NCBI RefSeq assembly: GCF_014639535.1
Contig: NZ_BMGA01000001.1
Location: 186,001 to 250,000, forward strand
Source of the DNA: Flavobacterium palustre
Lineage (GTDB): Bacteria; Bacteroidota; Bacteroidia; Flavobacteriales; Flavobacteriaceae
Reading direction: 5' to 3'
DNA length: 64,000 bases
Shown piece by piece: positions 50,960 through 60,142 of the stretch. The notes beneath the pieces are model-generated. The model made no database searches. It was given only the letters and a program-made list of their open reading frames with translations, and was not told the DNA's origin. The position numbers were made by a program, and so were the translations under genes. The first letter of the stretch is position 1. Every line of letters begins with the position of its first letter.

Positions 50960-53128
50960 TTACAGATTTTCATTTATAAAATGCGTCAGCTTATTGAACA
51001 ACTGAATTCGGGTCATTCCACCGTAAATTCCGTGATTGCAATCGGGATAAATTTGAGAATCAAATTGTTTATTCGCCTGAATTAAGGCATTCATCATTTC
51101 CATCGAATTTTGAACATGCACATTGTCATCGGCACTGCCGTGAATCAACAGATATTTTCCTTTTAAGCGATTAGCAAAATTAATAGGCGAATTATCATCA
51201 TATCCACTCGCATTTTCCTGTGGTGTGTGCATGTATCTTTCGGTATAAACCGAATCATAAAAACGCCAATTCGTCACCGGAGCTACTGCAATGGCCATTT
51301 TAAAAATATCGTCTCCTTTCAAAATACAATTGGAAGCCATAAATCCGCCGTAAGACCAGCCAAAAATCCCAATTCTGCTTTTATCCACATAAGGGTAATT
51401 CCCTATCACTTTAGCAGCATCAATCTGATCTTCCACTTCGTATTTCCCTAATTGTAATTGGGTTACTTTCTTGAAAGCCGCCCCTTTAAAACCGGTCCCT
51501 CTGCCATCCACACAAACAATGATGTAATCTTGCTGCGAAAGCATCAAACACCAGTAATCATCAAGAGAATTCCATTGATTAGCCACCTGTTGCGAACCAG
51601 GACCCGAATATTGCGTCATAAAAACAGGATATTTCTTAGAAGCATCAAAATCTTTTGGTTTGATAATCCAGGCATTCAGTTCATTTCCTTTTTCGGTTTT
51701 TAAAACAAAAAACTCCTTAGCTGGTAAATTGTACTCTTTTAGTCGGCTGGTTAGCGAAGCATTATTTTGTATTATTTTTAATTCTTTGCCTGATTTAGCT
51801 TCGTTCAAAGTATAAGTAGTAGCCTGAGTTGCACTTGAAAAAGTACGAATATAATATTCAAAATTGGGACTAAAAGCTGCTTCATTTGTTCCCAATTCAT
51901 TTGACAAAGCCACCTTATTATTTCCCTTCAATCCTATTTTATAAACACCTCGATTGACAGAACCATTTTCGGTTGATTGATAAAAAACAGTATTGTTTTT
52001 TTCATCCAATCCGTAAAAAGCAGTCACTTCCCAGTTTCCTTTAGTCACCTGATTTTTTAACGCTCCTGTTTTATCGTAATAATAAATATGATTGAATCCA
52101 TCTTTTTCGCTTGTCCAAATAAAACTATTGTCTTTTAGAAAAGTGAGATTATTAGTTACACTAACATAAGCCTTATCTTTTTCATTCAAAACCACTTTTT
52201 TAGCCGCTGAATTTCCGTCAATAAACAACAAGTCTAAATTATCCTGATGACGGTTCAAAACCTGAGCCGACAAAACATTGGCATCATTAGTCCATTGTAT
52301 TCTGGCAATATAAAAATCCGAATAATTGCTCAAATTCACCGTTTTGGAATTTTTCGAAGTCACATCAAAAATATGTAACGAAACCTCCGAATTCTTCTCC
52401 CCTGCTTTTGGATACTTAAAAGTTTGATTAGCAGGATACAATTGTTGGCTAAAAATATTCATTGAAAATTCAGGCACCTGTGATTCATCAAATCGGATGT
52501 ACGCAATCTTTTTACTATCCTTTGACCAATCAAAAGCCCTTACAAATTCAAATTCTTCTTCGTAAACCCAGTCGCAAATTCCGTTAATTATGGCATTCTT
52601 CTTTCCGTCAGTCGTAATCTGTGTAGTTGTTTTCGAAGCTATATCGTAAACATATAAATTATTTTCTCTGGCAAAAGCAATCTTCGTTCCATCAGGAGAA
52701 AAAACAGGTTCCTGAATTTGGAAGTTGAACAATTCAGCCAATTCTTTTTTCGAAATATCATATAAATAATAATTGGCTGTTGAGGAACGACGGTAAATTG
52801 GCGAAGTATTACAGGCCAACAACAGCATTTTTTCATTCGAATCAAAAGTATAGCTATCAATAGCCGGCATTCCTTTATGATCTTTAGTATCAATAATCGT
52901 GGCTGTTTTTTGTAAAGTCGCAAAATCATACAAGTCAATCTGCGTGGATAGATCCGACCCATTGTAATTCAAAACCGTGTATTGATTAGACTTTTTTAAC
53001 GAATGTAATTCATCCATATCCTGAGTCCGGAACATGCCGCGATAAATTGATTCAACGGTTATTTTTTGTTGTCCAAAAACAGTAAAAGTGAACAAAAATA
53101 AAACGAAGGGCAGTAACTTATAGTTCAT
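50960..53128 (-). CDS. Dipeptidyl-peptidase IV family serine protease (S9)
   Basis: This 722-residue protein has a signal peptide (about 19 residues, ending VFGQQ), an N-terminal beta-propeller with a CDWVYEEEFEF-type glutamate motif that binds the substrate amino terminus, and a C-terminal alpha/beta hydrolase. The catalytic serine is in GWSYGGF, the aspartate in GSADDNVH, and the histidine in DCNHGIYGG. DPP-IV enzymes release X-Pro dipeptides from peptides in the periplasm. The POT transporter next to it could import the products. Confidence 0.92.
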   Translation of the reverse strand: MNYKLLPFVLFLFTFTVFGQQKITVESIYRGMFRTQDMDELHSLKKSNQYTVLNYNGSDLSTQIDLYDFATLQKTATIIDTKDHKGMPAIDSYTFDSNEKMLLLACNTSPIYRRSSTANYYLYDISKKELAELFNFQIQEPVFSPDGTKIAFARENNLYVYDIASKTTTQITTDGKKNAIINGICDWVYEEEFEFVRAFDWSKDSKKIAYIRFDESQVPEFSMNIFSQQLYPANQTFKYPKAGEKNSEVSLHIFDVTSKNSKTVNLSNYSDFYIARIQWTNDANVLSAQVLNRHQDNLDLLFIDGNSAAKKVVLNEKDKAYVSVTNNLTFLKDNSFIWTSEKDGFNHIYYYDKTGALKNQVTKGNWEVTAFYGLDEKNNTVFYQSTENGSVNRGVYKIGLKGNNKVALSNELGTNEAAFSPNFEYYIRTFSSATQATTYTLNEAKSGKELKIIQNNASLTSRLKEYNLPAKEFFVLKTEKGNELNAWIIKPKDFDASKKYPVFMTQYSGPGSQQVANQWNSLDDYWCLMLSQQDYIIVCVDGRGTGFKGAAFKKVTQLQLGKYEVEDQIDAAKVIGNYPYVDKSRIGIFGWSYGGFMASNCILKGDDIFKMAIAVAPVTNWRFYDSVYTERYMHTPQENASGYDDNSPINFANRLKGKYLLIHGSADDNVHVQNSMEMMNALIQANKQFDSQIYPDCNHGIYGGMTRIQLFNKLTHFINENL

Positions 53129-53272
53129 AATTTGAGGTATAAATAAAATGTATTCAATTTTAATAAAAAAATCACAATTATCTCACATTAAATTCATTTA
53201 AATGCAATTCGTAAAATAACAATATATGTTATTATTGACACTAAATTAATGGCAAATAAAAAGGCTAAAACG

Positions 53273-53280
53273 TATCTTTG
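53273..53280 (+). promoter_or_regulatory. -7 element of the HMG-CoA reductase gene
   Basis: TATCTTTG matches the consensus and sits inside the 20-codon N-terminal extension of the open frame. It implies a start near 53287 and fixes the true start codon as the ATG at 53309. Confidence 0.6.
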
Positions 53281-53308
53281 CGCCACATTACACTATAATC
53301 CATTGAAA

Positions 53309-54625
53309 ATGAACAAAGCCGTAGCAGGATTCTCTAAATTATCAAAAGAAGAAAAAATAAACTGGATAGCTTCAGCCTATTTTTCCAATCCGGAAAATGC
53401 CATCCAATTATTAAAAAAATACTGGAACAGCGACGAAAAACTCCAAAAATTACACGATGAATTTATAGAAAACACCATCAGTAATTTCTATATCCCACTG
53501 GGTGTTGCTCCTAACTTCCTTATCAACGGAAAATACCATACGATTCCAATGGCTATCGAAGAAAGTTCGGTTGTGGCTGCAGCTTCTAAATCGGCTAAAT
53601 TTTGGGCAAGTCGTGGCGGATTTAAAACCACAGTTATAAATACCGAAAAAATCGGTCAGGTTCATTTTTTGTATAAAGGAGATGTTTCTAAACTGGATTT
53701 GTTTTTTACACAAACCAAAGCCAAATTCTTTTCAGAAACAGAACATCTGACCAAAAACATGCAACAACGTGGCGGCGGAATCCTGGACATTACACTCGAA
53801 GACAAAACCACTCTATTGGCTAATTATTTCCAACTCCATGCTACTTTTGAAACCAAAGACAGCATGGGAGCTAATTTTATCAACTCCTGTTTGGAACAAT
53901 TTGCTAACATCTTAAAATCGGAAGCGCAGGCTTATGAAATTTTTACCGAGGAAGAAAAAAACATCGAAGTGGTGATGAGTATTCTTTCGAACTATGTTCC
54001 CAATTGTATTGTTCGCGCAGAAGTTTCCTGTCCTGTAGAAGAATTAGCCGAAAAACACATTGAAAATCCGCAACTTTTTGCAGAACGTTTTGTTCAGGCT
54101 GTAAAAATTGCCGAAGTAGAACCTTTTCGAGCTGTAACGCATAACAAAGGAATCATGAACGGGATTGATGCTGTCATTCTGGCTACAGGTAATGATTTCA
54201 GAGCCGTTGAAGCGGGAGTTCATGCTTATGCAGCCAAAGCGGGGCATTACAGCAGTTTGTCTCATGCTAAAATAGAAAATGGTATTTTCAGTTTTTGGCT
54301 CGAAGTTCCGTTAGCCTTAGGAACTGTGGGCGGATTAACGAGTTTGCATCCTTTGGTAAAACTTTCATTAGAAATGCTGGAAAATCCATCTGCTAAAGAA
54401 TTAATGGAAATTGTAGCCGTTGCCGGACTGGCACAAAACTTTGCCGCTTTACGTTCACTGACTACAACCGGAATTCAGGACGGACACATGAAAATGCACC
54501 TAAACAATATTTTGAATCAATTTGAAGCCACCGCTGAAGAACGTACTTTGGTACAAAAACACTTCAAAAATCATGTGGTATCACATAGCGGAGTCGTGAA
54601 TTTTATTGAAAGCATTAGAAAATAA
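53309..54625 (+). CDS. mvaA: Hydroxymethylglutaryl-CoA reductase
   Basis: This enzyme reduces HMG-CoA to mevalonate, the committed step of the mevalonate isoprenoid pathway used by many flavobacteria. The 438-residue protein has the class II features: an ESSVVAAAS substrate-binding segment, NGIDAVILATGND with the catalytic aspartate, and GTVGGLTSLHP. The open frame begins 20 codons earlier, but the -7 box at 53273 makes that start unlikely. It is followed by a GHMP kinase gene of probable mevalonate metabolism 30 bases on. Class II enzymes can run in either direction; the context argues for synthesis. Confidence 0.9.
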   Translation: MNKAVAGFSKLSKEEKINWIASAYFSNPENAIQLLKKYWNSDEKLQKLHDEFIENTISNFYIPLGVAPNFLINGKYHTIPMAIEESSVVAAASKSAKFWASRGGFKTTVINTEKIGQVHFLYKGDVSKLDLFFTQTKAKFFSETEHLTKNMQQRGGGILDITLEDKTTLLANYFQLHATFETKDSMGANFINSCLEQFANILKSEAQAYEIFTEEEKNIEVVMSILSNYVPNCIVRAEVSCPVEELAEKHIENPQLFAERFVQAVKIAEVEPFRAVTHNKGIMNGIDAVILATGNDFRAVEAGVHAYAAKAGHYSSLSHAKIENGIFSFWLEVPLALGTVGGLTSLHPLVKLSLEMLENPSAKELMEIVAVAGLAQNFAALRSLTTTGIQDGHMKMHLNNILNQFEATAEERTLVQKHFKNHVVSHSGVVNFIESIRK

Positions 54626-54655
54626 CAAAACAGCGATTTTAATTCAATTCGAAAA

Positions 54656-55588
54656 ATGGATACAAAAAAAACATTTTACAGCAACGGAAAATTATTAATT
54701 ACCGCTGAATATTTGGTACTAGACGGAGCCAAAGCATTAGCATTACCAACTAAATTTGGGCAAAATTTAATTATTGAAGAAGGCGACTATCAGGAAATAA
54801 AATGGACCAGTTATGATGCCGATGGCAGTATTTGGTTTGAAGAGGAAATCCTTTTTTCAGAAATAAAAGAACCTAAAAACACCGAAATTGAATCTATAAA
54901 AAATACTTTAATACAGATCTTACATGAAGCCTATCTTCTAGATCATGTCTTTTTAAATCAGGAAAAAGGATATAAAATAAGTACCGAACTGACTTTCCCG
55001 AAAAAATGGGGATTAGGCACTTCTTCCACGCTTATCAACAATATGGCGCAATGGCTCAAAATTGATGCCTTTGAATTATTAAACAATAGTTTTGGAGGCA
55101 GCGGTTATGACATCGCCTGCGCACAAAATGACAGCCCGATTACATACCAATTAAAACACGGTAAACCAAAGGTAGAAACAGTACACTTTCAACCTAATTA
55201 TGCTGATAAAATTTATTTTGTTTATCTAAATAAAAAGCAAAACAGCAAAACGGCTATAGCCAAATACCAAAACAACAAGTCCGGTGATATTGAAAAAGAT
55301 ATTGCCAAAATAGACAAACTAACCCACGAAATTATTCATGCTAAAAATGATACTGCACTAGCACATGCCATTGCGAAACATGAAGCCACAATGAGTCATA
55401 TTTTAGAAACTGTAACCGTAAAAGAAAAACTGTTTTCTGATTTTATGGGCGAAATAAAAAGCCTCGGGGCCTGGGGTGGGGATTTCATCATGGTCGTTTC
55501 TGAAGTAAGCCCTGTTACTTATTTTAAATCTAAAGGTTTTGATACTATCCTGCCGTACAAGGATATGATATTAGAATCAAGCAAATAA
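54656..55588 (+). CDS. GYDIA-family GHMP kinase
   Basis: This 310-residue GHMP-superfamily protein has the phosphate-binding WGLGTSSTL segment (about 116-124) and FGGSGYDIACA (about 144-154), the motif that names the GYDIA family. It lies directly downstream of HMG-CoA reductase, so a kinase in the mevalonate pathway (mevalonate or phosphomevalonate kinase) is the likely role. The precise substrate cannot be told from sequence. A hairpin at 55693-55729 may end the operon. Confidence 0.85.
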   Translation: MDTKKTFYSNGKLLITAEYLVLDGAKALALPTKFGQNLIIEEGDYQEIKWTSYDADGSIWFEEEILFSEIKEPKNTEIESIKNTLIQILHEAYLLDHVFLNQEKGYKISTELTFPKKWGLGTSSTLINNMAQWLKIDAFELLNNSFGGSGYDIACAQNDSPITYQLKHGKPKVETVHFQPNYADKIYFVYLNKKQNSKTAIAKYQNNKSGDIEKDIAKIDKLTHEIIHAKNDTALAHAIAKHEATMSHILETVTVKEKLFSDFMGEIKSLGAWGGDFIMVVSEVSPVTYFKSKGFDTILPYKDMILESSK

Positions 55589-55692
55589 TTTACAATAGTT
55601 TATATTTAGAAACTCGATGTTAATTTAAATAAAGATTTACCTTCGTCTGTTCGAGTGTTTTATTTAAAAATGTAACAACTTTTTTAATAAAA

Positions 55693-55729
55693 TGTATCGA
55701 GAACTATTAACAAAAAACTTCTCGATACA
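55693..55729 (+). terminator. Hairpin after the GHMP kinase gene
   Basis: TGTATCGAGAA (55693-55703) pairs perfectly with TTCTCGATACA (55719-55729), followed by ATTTTAAA. The T-run is weak. It lies in the 268-base convergent gap 55589-55856. Confidence 0.55.
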
Positions 55730-55784
55730 ATTTTAAACAGTAAAGCTGTCGCATTACTTTTTAAAATCACTCGAAGTGACGGAT

Positions 55785-55820
55785 AAAAAAAACCGATACA
55801 AATTGTATCGGTTTTTTTTT
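55785..55820. terminator. Bidirectional terminator between GHMP kinase and ppiD-like genes
   Basis: AAAACCGATACAA and TTGTATCGGTTTT form a 13-bp stem with a 1-base centre, so a hairpin needs a few pairs to open, with T10 on one side and A6 on the other. It serves the convergent transcripts. Confidence 0.85.
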
Positions 55821-55856
55821 TATGTGAAATTAAAATTAATCTAACTAATAAAAAAA

Positions 55857-57956
55857 CTAGTAATTAAATAATTTTCTGTTGTCTTTAATATCCGCAATAT
55901 CTTTAAGAGCTGGTAAAACTCTGTTAACATCTCCTGCTGATTGTGCTTTTACTTTTGCTACATAAGGAGCAACATCTTTTACTGCCGGAGCTTTAACAAT
56001 ACTTGTAGTTTTAACTACATAAACACCTGTATTTCCTTCAATCGGAGCTGAGATTTTGTTAGCAGCCAAAGCAAATGCGTTTCCTACTACTCTTGGTTCC
56101 TGACCAACTCCTCCGTTCAATACCGGATTATCCAAAGTAACATTAACAGCCTGCTCTACTTTGCTTCCTGTAGCCTTAGCAATAGCTTCCAATGAACTTC
56201 CACTCATTTTAGCTTTCAATAATTCGGCTTTTTTAGCATTCTTTAATTTCGTTTCAATGAATGGTCTAACCTGATCAATTGGAGCAAAACCGGAATCATC
56301 AATATTTTTAACTGTTGCAATTACGTTACCAATATTGGCTACTTCAAAACGTTTTACTGAACCCACTTTAGTACCATCTTCAAATGCCCATCTAATGATA
56401 TTTCTTTGATTTCCTAAAGCACCAAAAGCCTCATCCATTGCTTTTACTGAAACCGCAGGAACTACAGCAAGTTTCATTTCTTTTGCCAATTTATTAAAAT
56501 CTTTATCAGCTGCCTCCATTTCGAATTTAGTTGCCTTAGCAAAAATTTCATCTGAAGTCGATTCTGAAGCTTCCAGTTTTTGAGCTACAGTAGCCAAACG
56601 AATTCCGTCCTGCTTATCAGTAACTTTAATAATGTGGAATCCAAAATTAGTTTCTACTAAACCAATTTTTCCAATGGCACTATTGAATACAAAATCATTA
56701 AAAGGCTTTACCATTTGGTTTGGACCAAAATATCCTAAATCACCACCTTGTTGTGCAGATGAATCATCAGAATATTGGAAAGCCAACATCATAAAACTAT
56801 CCGGATTAGCATTTACCTGAGCTAATACTTCTTCTGCTTTTATTTTTGCTTCTTCTTTAGTTCTCTTTTCTCTTTGATTAGGAACCTGAGCTCCTTCATA
56901 GCTAATTAAAATATGGCTTGCCTTAGCATTTACGCCTAATTTTTTTCCTAAAGATTTTGAAATACAATAGTAATCTCCAAAAACATAAGGACCGTAAACT
57001 TCACCCGGAGCCAAATTAAATAATCTGTCAGCATCTACAGCAGGCAAATCTTTTTTGGCAACATAAGTTGAATCATAAGGAATGTCTGAATTTGAATTTA
57101 CAAATTCAACAACGTTAGCAGCTGTTTTAAATCCGGCTAAAGTATCATTTTTAGCTGTTGCCTGATTGTAAACCACACTTCCTGACAACAAAGCATTTAC
57201 TCTGGTTTTAACTTCTGCTACATCAGCTGCAGATGGTTTATCTTCGATTAAAACATATTCTACCGAACGAGATTCTTCAGCTTTGTATCTTTTTTCATTT
57301 TTCTTCATGTACTCTAAAATCTCAGCATCAGTTACTTTTACTTCACTGTCCTTGATTGAAGAAAACAATGCTCCAACATAAGAGAAGTTAGCCTTATCAG
57401 CTTCCATTTTATATTTCAATTTACCTTCAGCCTTAGTTGTATAAGAAGCTGCCTGAATTAAGCTGCTGTAAATTTGGTATTTTGCATTTAGTTCAGCATC
57501 TTTTTCTCTTTGTTTCAAAAATTCGGCCTGTGCTGGATTTGCTTTAAAATACTCTTTGAATTTAGCCAAATCAAACATGCCTGCAGCATTCAAAAACATT
57601 GGATTTTGACCTATATTTTGGTCAGCTTTTAAGATTTCAATGATGTGTTTTTCACCTACTCTTAATCCTAATTTATCAAATTCAGAACTTAATAAAGCAA
57701 CAGAAACCTCTTGTTCCCAAACTCTGTTAGCTGCAGCTGTAGCAGTGATTCCCTGACCACTTTTTTCAACCTCACTTACTTTAAGTCTAAAATCTTCAAA
57801 TGAAATATCCTTTCCATTGATGCTTCCTACATCTTTTGAAGTACTGCTAAATGTACCACTCTGAAACAAATCACCTATTAGAAATGCAAATAAAGCCAGT
57901 GCAATTACTGCAATCATTAAAGCGGATCGTTGTCTAATTTTTGATAAAACTGCCAT
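55857..57956 (-). CDS. PpiD/SurA-like peptidyl-prolyl isomerase
   Basis: This 699-residue protein is a membrane-anchored periplasmic chaperone. It starts MAVLSKIRQRSALM, then a membrane segment (about 12-31), a SurA-N-like helical region (about 40-200) and a parvulin domain (about 345-450, with AKASHILISYEG and GGDLGYFGPNQMVKPF). Another parvulin-like part follows. It should help outer membrane and secreted proteins fold. The frame extends 14 codons to 57998, but a near-consensus -7 box (TATTTTCG, 57988-57995) overlaps that stretch, favouring 57956. Confidence 0.9.
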   Translation of the reverse strand: MAVLSKIRQRSALMIAVIALALFAFLIGDLFQSGTFSSTSKDVGSINGKDISFEDFRLKVSEVEKSGQGITATAAANRVWEQEVSVALLSSEFDKLGLRVGEKHIIEILKADQNIGQNPMFLNAAGMFDLAKFKEYFKANPAQAEFLKQREKDAELNAKYQIYSSLIQAASYTTKAEGKLKYKMEADKANFSYVGALFSSIKDSEVKVTDAEILEYMKKNEKRYKAEESRSVEYVLIEDKPSAADVAEVKTRVNALLSGSVVYNQATAKNDTLAGFKTAANVVEFVNSNSDIPYDSTYVAKKDLPAVDADRLFNLAPGEVYGPYVFGDYYCISKSLGKKLGVNAKASHILISYEGAQVPNQREKRTKEEAKIKAEEVLAQVNANPDSFMMLAFQYSDDSSAQQGGDLGYFGPNQMVKPFNDFVFNSAIGKIGLVETNFGFHIIKVTDKQDGIRLATVAQKLEASESTSDEIFAKATKFEMEAADKDFNKLAKEMKLAVVPAVSVKAMDEAFGALGNQRNIIRWAFEDGTKVGSVKRFEVANIGNVIATVKNIDDSGFAPIDQVRPFIETKLKNAKKAELLKAKMSGSSLEAIAKATGSKVEQAVNVTLDNPVLNGGVGQEPRVVGNAFALAANKISAPIEGNTGVYVVKTTSIVKAPAVKDVAPYVAKVKAQSAGDVNRVLPALKDIADIKDNRKLFNY

Positions 57957-58063
57957 TTTTATTGTTGTTAATTTTATATTCAGTTTGCGAAAATACAATT
58001 ATCTCGCTAATAACAATACAAGTAACGTTTTATTTTAAAAGATTTTTCACTTTTCTAAAAAAA

Positions 58064-59323
58064 TTACTCTTTTACCGTCATTTTTACTAATTCAATTTTT
58101 TTATTTGTTGCTTCTTCAATCACAAAATGATAGTTCCCAATGGTGATTACATCGCCTTTTTGAGGAATTTCTTTTGTAAAATCGACAATAAATCCACCTA
58201 AAGTTCCGTAAGAATCACTTTCCGGAATCTGAAATTTATAGGTTTGATTCAAATACTCCACATCAAAACGCGTGGAAAAAAGATAACTCCCTTCTTCGAG
58301 TTCTTTTTCAATTAATTCTTCGTCCAAATCGTGTTCATCTTCGATTTCTCCAAAAAGTTCCTCGACAATATCTTCCACAGTAATAATACCCGAGGTCCCA
58401 CCATATTCGTCTAAAACTACCGCAACACTTTTTCGCTTTTTAGTCAGCAAATCCATGACATCTTTAATATAAATGGTTTCAGGAACATATTCGACAGCAA
58501 TAACTACTGATTTGATGTGTTTGGGTTTCTTAAACAAATCAAACGAATGCACATAACCTACAATTTCGTCCAATGAATTCTCATAAACTACAATTTTAGA
58601 ATAACCTGTTTCCACAAATAACTCTTTGAGTTCAGCCACCGAATCATACAAATCCACCGCTACAATCTCGGTTCTTGGTGTCATGATGTCGCGGGCTTTC
58701 ACTCCTGAAAATTCCAGTGCATTTTGAAAAATCTGAATTTCCGAATCTACCTCCTCATCATCTTCCACCGTACTCATTTGCTCGGTGATATAATTCCCTA
58801 ATTCTACTTTCGAAAAATACAACTGAACCTGATCGCCTTCGGTTCGGAAGAATTTCTTCAAAATAAAATCGGAAACCCAAATTAAAAACGTCGAAATAAA
58901 ATAGAACAACAAATAGAAACCATAGGCCGGAACAGCAAAAAACTTGATCAAATTATTGGAATAAATCTGAAAAAAAACCTTGGGTAAAAACTCTGCTGTT
59001 ATCAGAACAATCATAGTAGAGATGATTGTCTGGATAAACAAACTCAAAAAATCTGAAAAATGGTAACTGAAAGAAGTTACCCATTCCATAATGAGATCTC
59101 CCATAAAAAAACCATAAACCACTAATGCTATATTGTTCCCAATAAGCATTGCAGCTATAAACTTAGATGGTTTTTCGGTAAGCTTAGTGAGTATGCCGGA
59201 GATAAAACCTTCTTGTTTTTTCTCCAGTTCGAGATAAATTTTATTGGAAGAGATGAACGCAATTTCCATCCCTGAAAAGAATGCAGATAGTATTAGACAT
59301 AAAATTATAATACTAATTTCCAT
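58064..59323 (-). CDS. CNNM/CBS-domain membrane protein (CorC/HlyC family)
   Basis: This 419-residue protein has three to four membrane segments in a CNNM (DUF21) domain (about 1-180), a CBS pair (about 200-325, with ARDIMTPRTEIVAVD and DEYGGTSGIITVEDIVEE) and a C-terminal CorC/HlyC domain (about 340-415). Relatives export magnesium or other divalent cations; some were named haemolysins without good evidence. GldE of gliding bacteria has the same architecture, but its usual neighbours (gldD, mutY, ssb) are absent here. It starts 3 bases after the small membrane gene. Confidence 0.9.
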   Translation of the reverse strand: MEISIIILCLILSAFFSGMEIAFISSNKIYLELEKKQEGFISGILTKLTEKPSKFIAAMLIGNNIALVVYGFFMGDLIMEWVTSFSYHFSDFLSLFIQTIISTMIVLITAEFLPKVFFQIYSNNLIKFFAVPAYGFYLLFYFISTFLIWVSDFILKKFFRTEGDQVQLYFSKVELGNYITEQMSTVEDDEEVDSEIQIFQNALEFSGVKARDIMTPRTEIVAVDLYDSVAELKELFVETGYSKIVVYENSLDEIVGYVHSFDLFKKPKHIKSVVIAVEYVPETIYIKDVMDLLTKKRKSVAVVLDEYGGTSGIITVEDIVEELFGEIEDEHDLDEELIEKELEEGSYLFSTRFDVEYLNQTYKFQIPESDSYGTLGGFIVDFTKEIPQKGDVITIGNYHFVIEEATNKKIELVKMTVKE

Positions 59324-59326
59324 AAA

Positions 59327-59521
59327 TTACGATTTACCGTTACGGTCCTGCATTTTTTTAGCAAATCTCCTTCTGAAGAAAAACATAAAAATCCCTAAGC
59401 CTGCCATTAAAAGACTCAACACAGGTGTTGCATTCTCGACATTCCATTTTTCAACAGCATCATAAATAAAAAAAGCTGCCAAAATAAGATAAACATAAGG
59501 AGTATATTTTAAAAAACTCAT
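59327..59521 (-). CDS. Small two-helix membrane protein
   Basis: This 64-residue protein has two hydrophobic segments (about 8-24 and 33-50) and a basic C-terminal tail (RRRFAKKMQDRNGKS). The gap to the CNNM gene is 3 bases and to the LptC-like gene 17 bases, so it is part of the operon and likely real despite its size. No family is recognised. Confidence 0.65.
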   Translation of the reverse strand: MSFLKYTPYVYLILAAFFIYDAVEKWNVENATPVLSLLMAGLGIFMFFFRRRFAKKMQDRNGKS

Positions 59522-59538
59522 AGTATAAAAATTAATGA

Positions 59539-60093
59539 TTATTCGGCGGTTTGCACTTCACCGGTTATTCTTTGCGAATTAATTACTTTAAAATCTTTGC
59601 TAAAATCAATTCCCTGACCATTTGAAGCTCCTTTTAAATCAGTAAATTTAAACTTTTTCTCGGTAAAAAACCATTCGTTTTTTTGATCGTAATACAATTG
59701 TTCGGTCTCTAACATTTGTCCGTCCTGAGAAACAATTTTTACTTTTCCCTGCAAATCAACAATATTAGTTTGTTTATAAGAAACCGCATAATTAGATGTT
59801 ACTCTGGTTTTTTTAGCTTTCTTATCATACAAAGTAACATCAACTCCTTTAGGGAATTCGGTAAAGGGGAAATCAACGGTAGCATAATCGAGCATTTTTG
59901 GACTAAGCAAAACCACTTTTATCAAGCCTGAATCAGTATATTTTAGATGCACTTTATCGGCATCTCCTGTTGGAGTAAACTCAGTGAAATTAATTTGCTG
60001 TACTTTTTTAAAATTACTTTCACACCCAAAAAACAGAGTCACAGCTAAGGCCGTGACTACCGTGAACATTTTATTTTTTTTTACTACAAACAT
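59539..60093 (-). CDS. lptC: LptC-like lipoprotein (LPS export)
   Basis: This 184-residue protein has a lipobox (LFFGC) after a short KK-led hydrophobic segment. The mature part is rich in beta strands with the LptC/LptA-type pattern (ATVDFPFTEFP, VTSNYAVSYKQTNIVDLQGKV, LETEQLYYDQ), the beta-jellyroll that passes LPS from the LptBFG transporter to LptA. In Bacteroidota LptC can be lipidated rather than membrane-anchored. An ATG at 60150, overlapping the upstream gene by 8 bases, is an alternative start giving 203 residues; the 60093 start gives a better signal sequence. Confidence 0.78.
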   Translation of the reverse strand: MFVVKKNKMFTVVTALAVTLFFGCESNFKKVQQINFTEFTPTGDADKVHLKYTDSGLIKVVLLSPKMLDYATVDFPFTEFPKGVDVTLYDKKAKKTRVTSNYAVSYKQTNIVDLQGKVKIVSQDGQMLETEQLYYDQKNEWFFTEKKFKFTDLKGASNGQGIDFSKDFKVINSQRITGEVQTAE

Positions 60094-60142
60094 AGTTTTA
60101 AACAGAATAAGGTAAGTACGAAAACATTTTTTCAAAACCTTA

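Noticed and set aside
58064-59323. GldE gliding-motility assignment
   Set aside because: Architecture fits, but gldD, mutY and ssb, its usual neighbours, are absent; kept as a generic CNNM/CBS protein.
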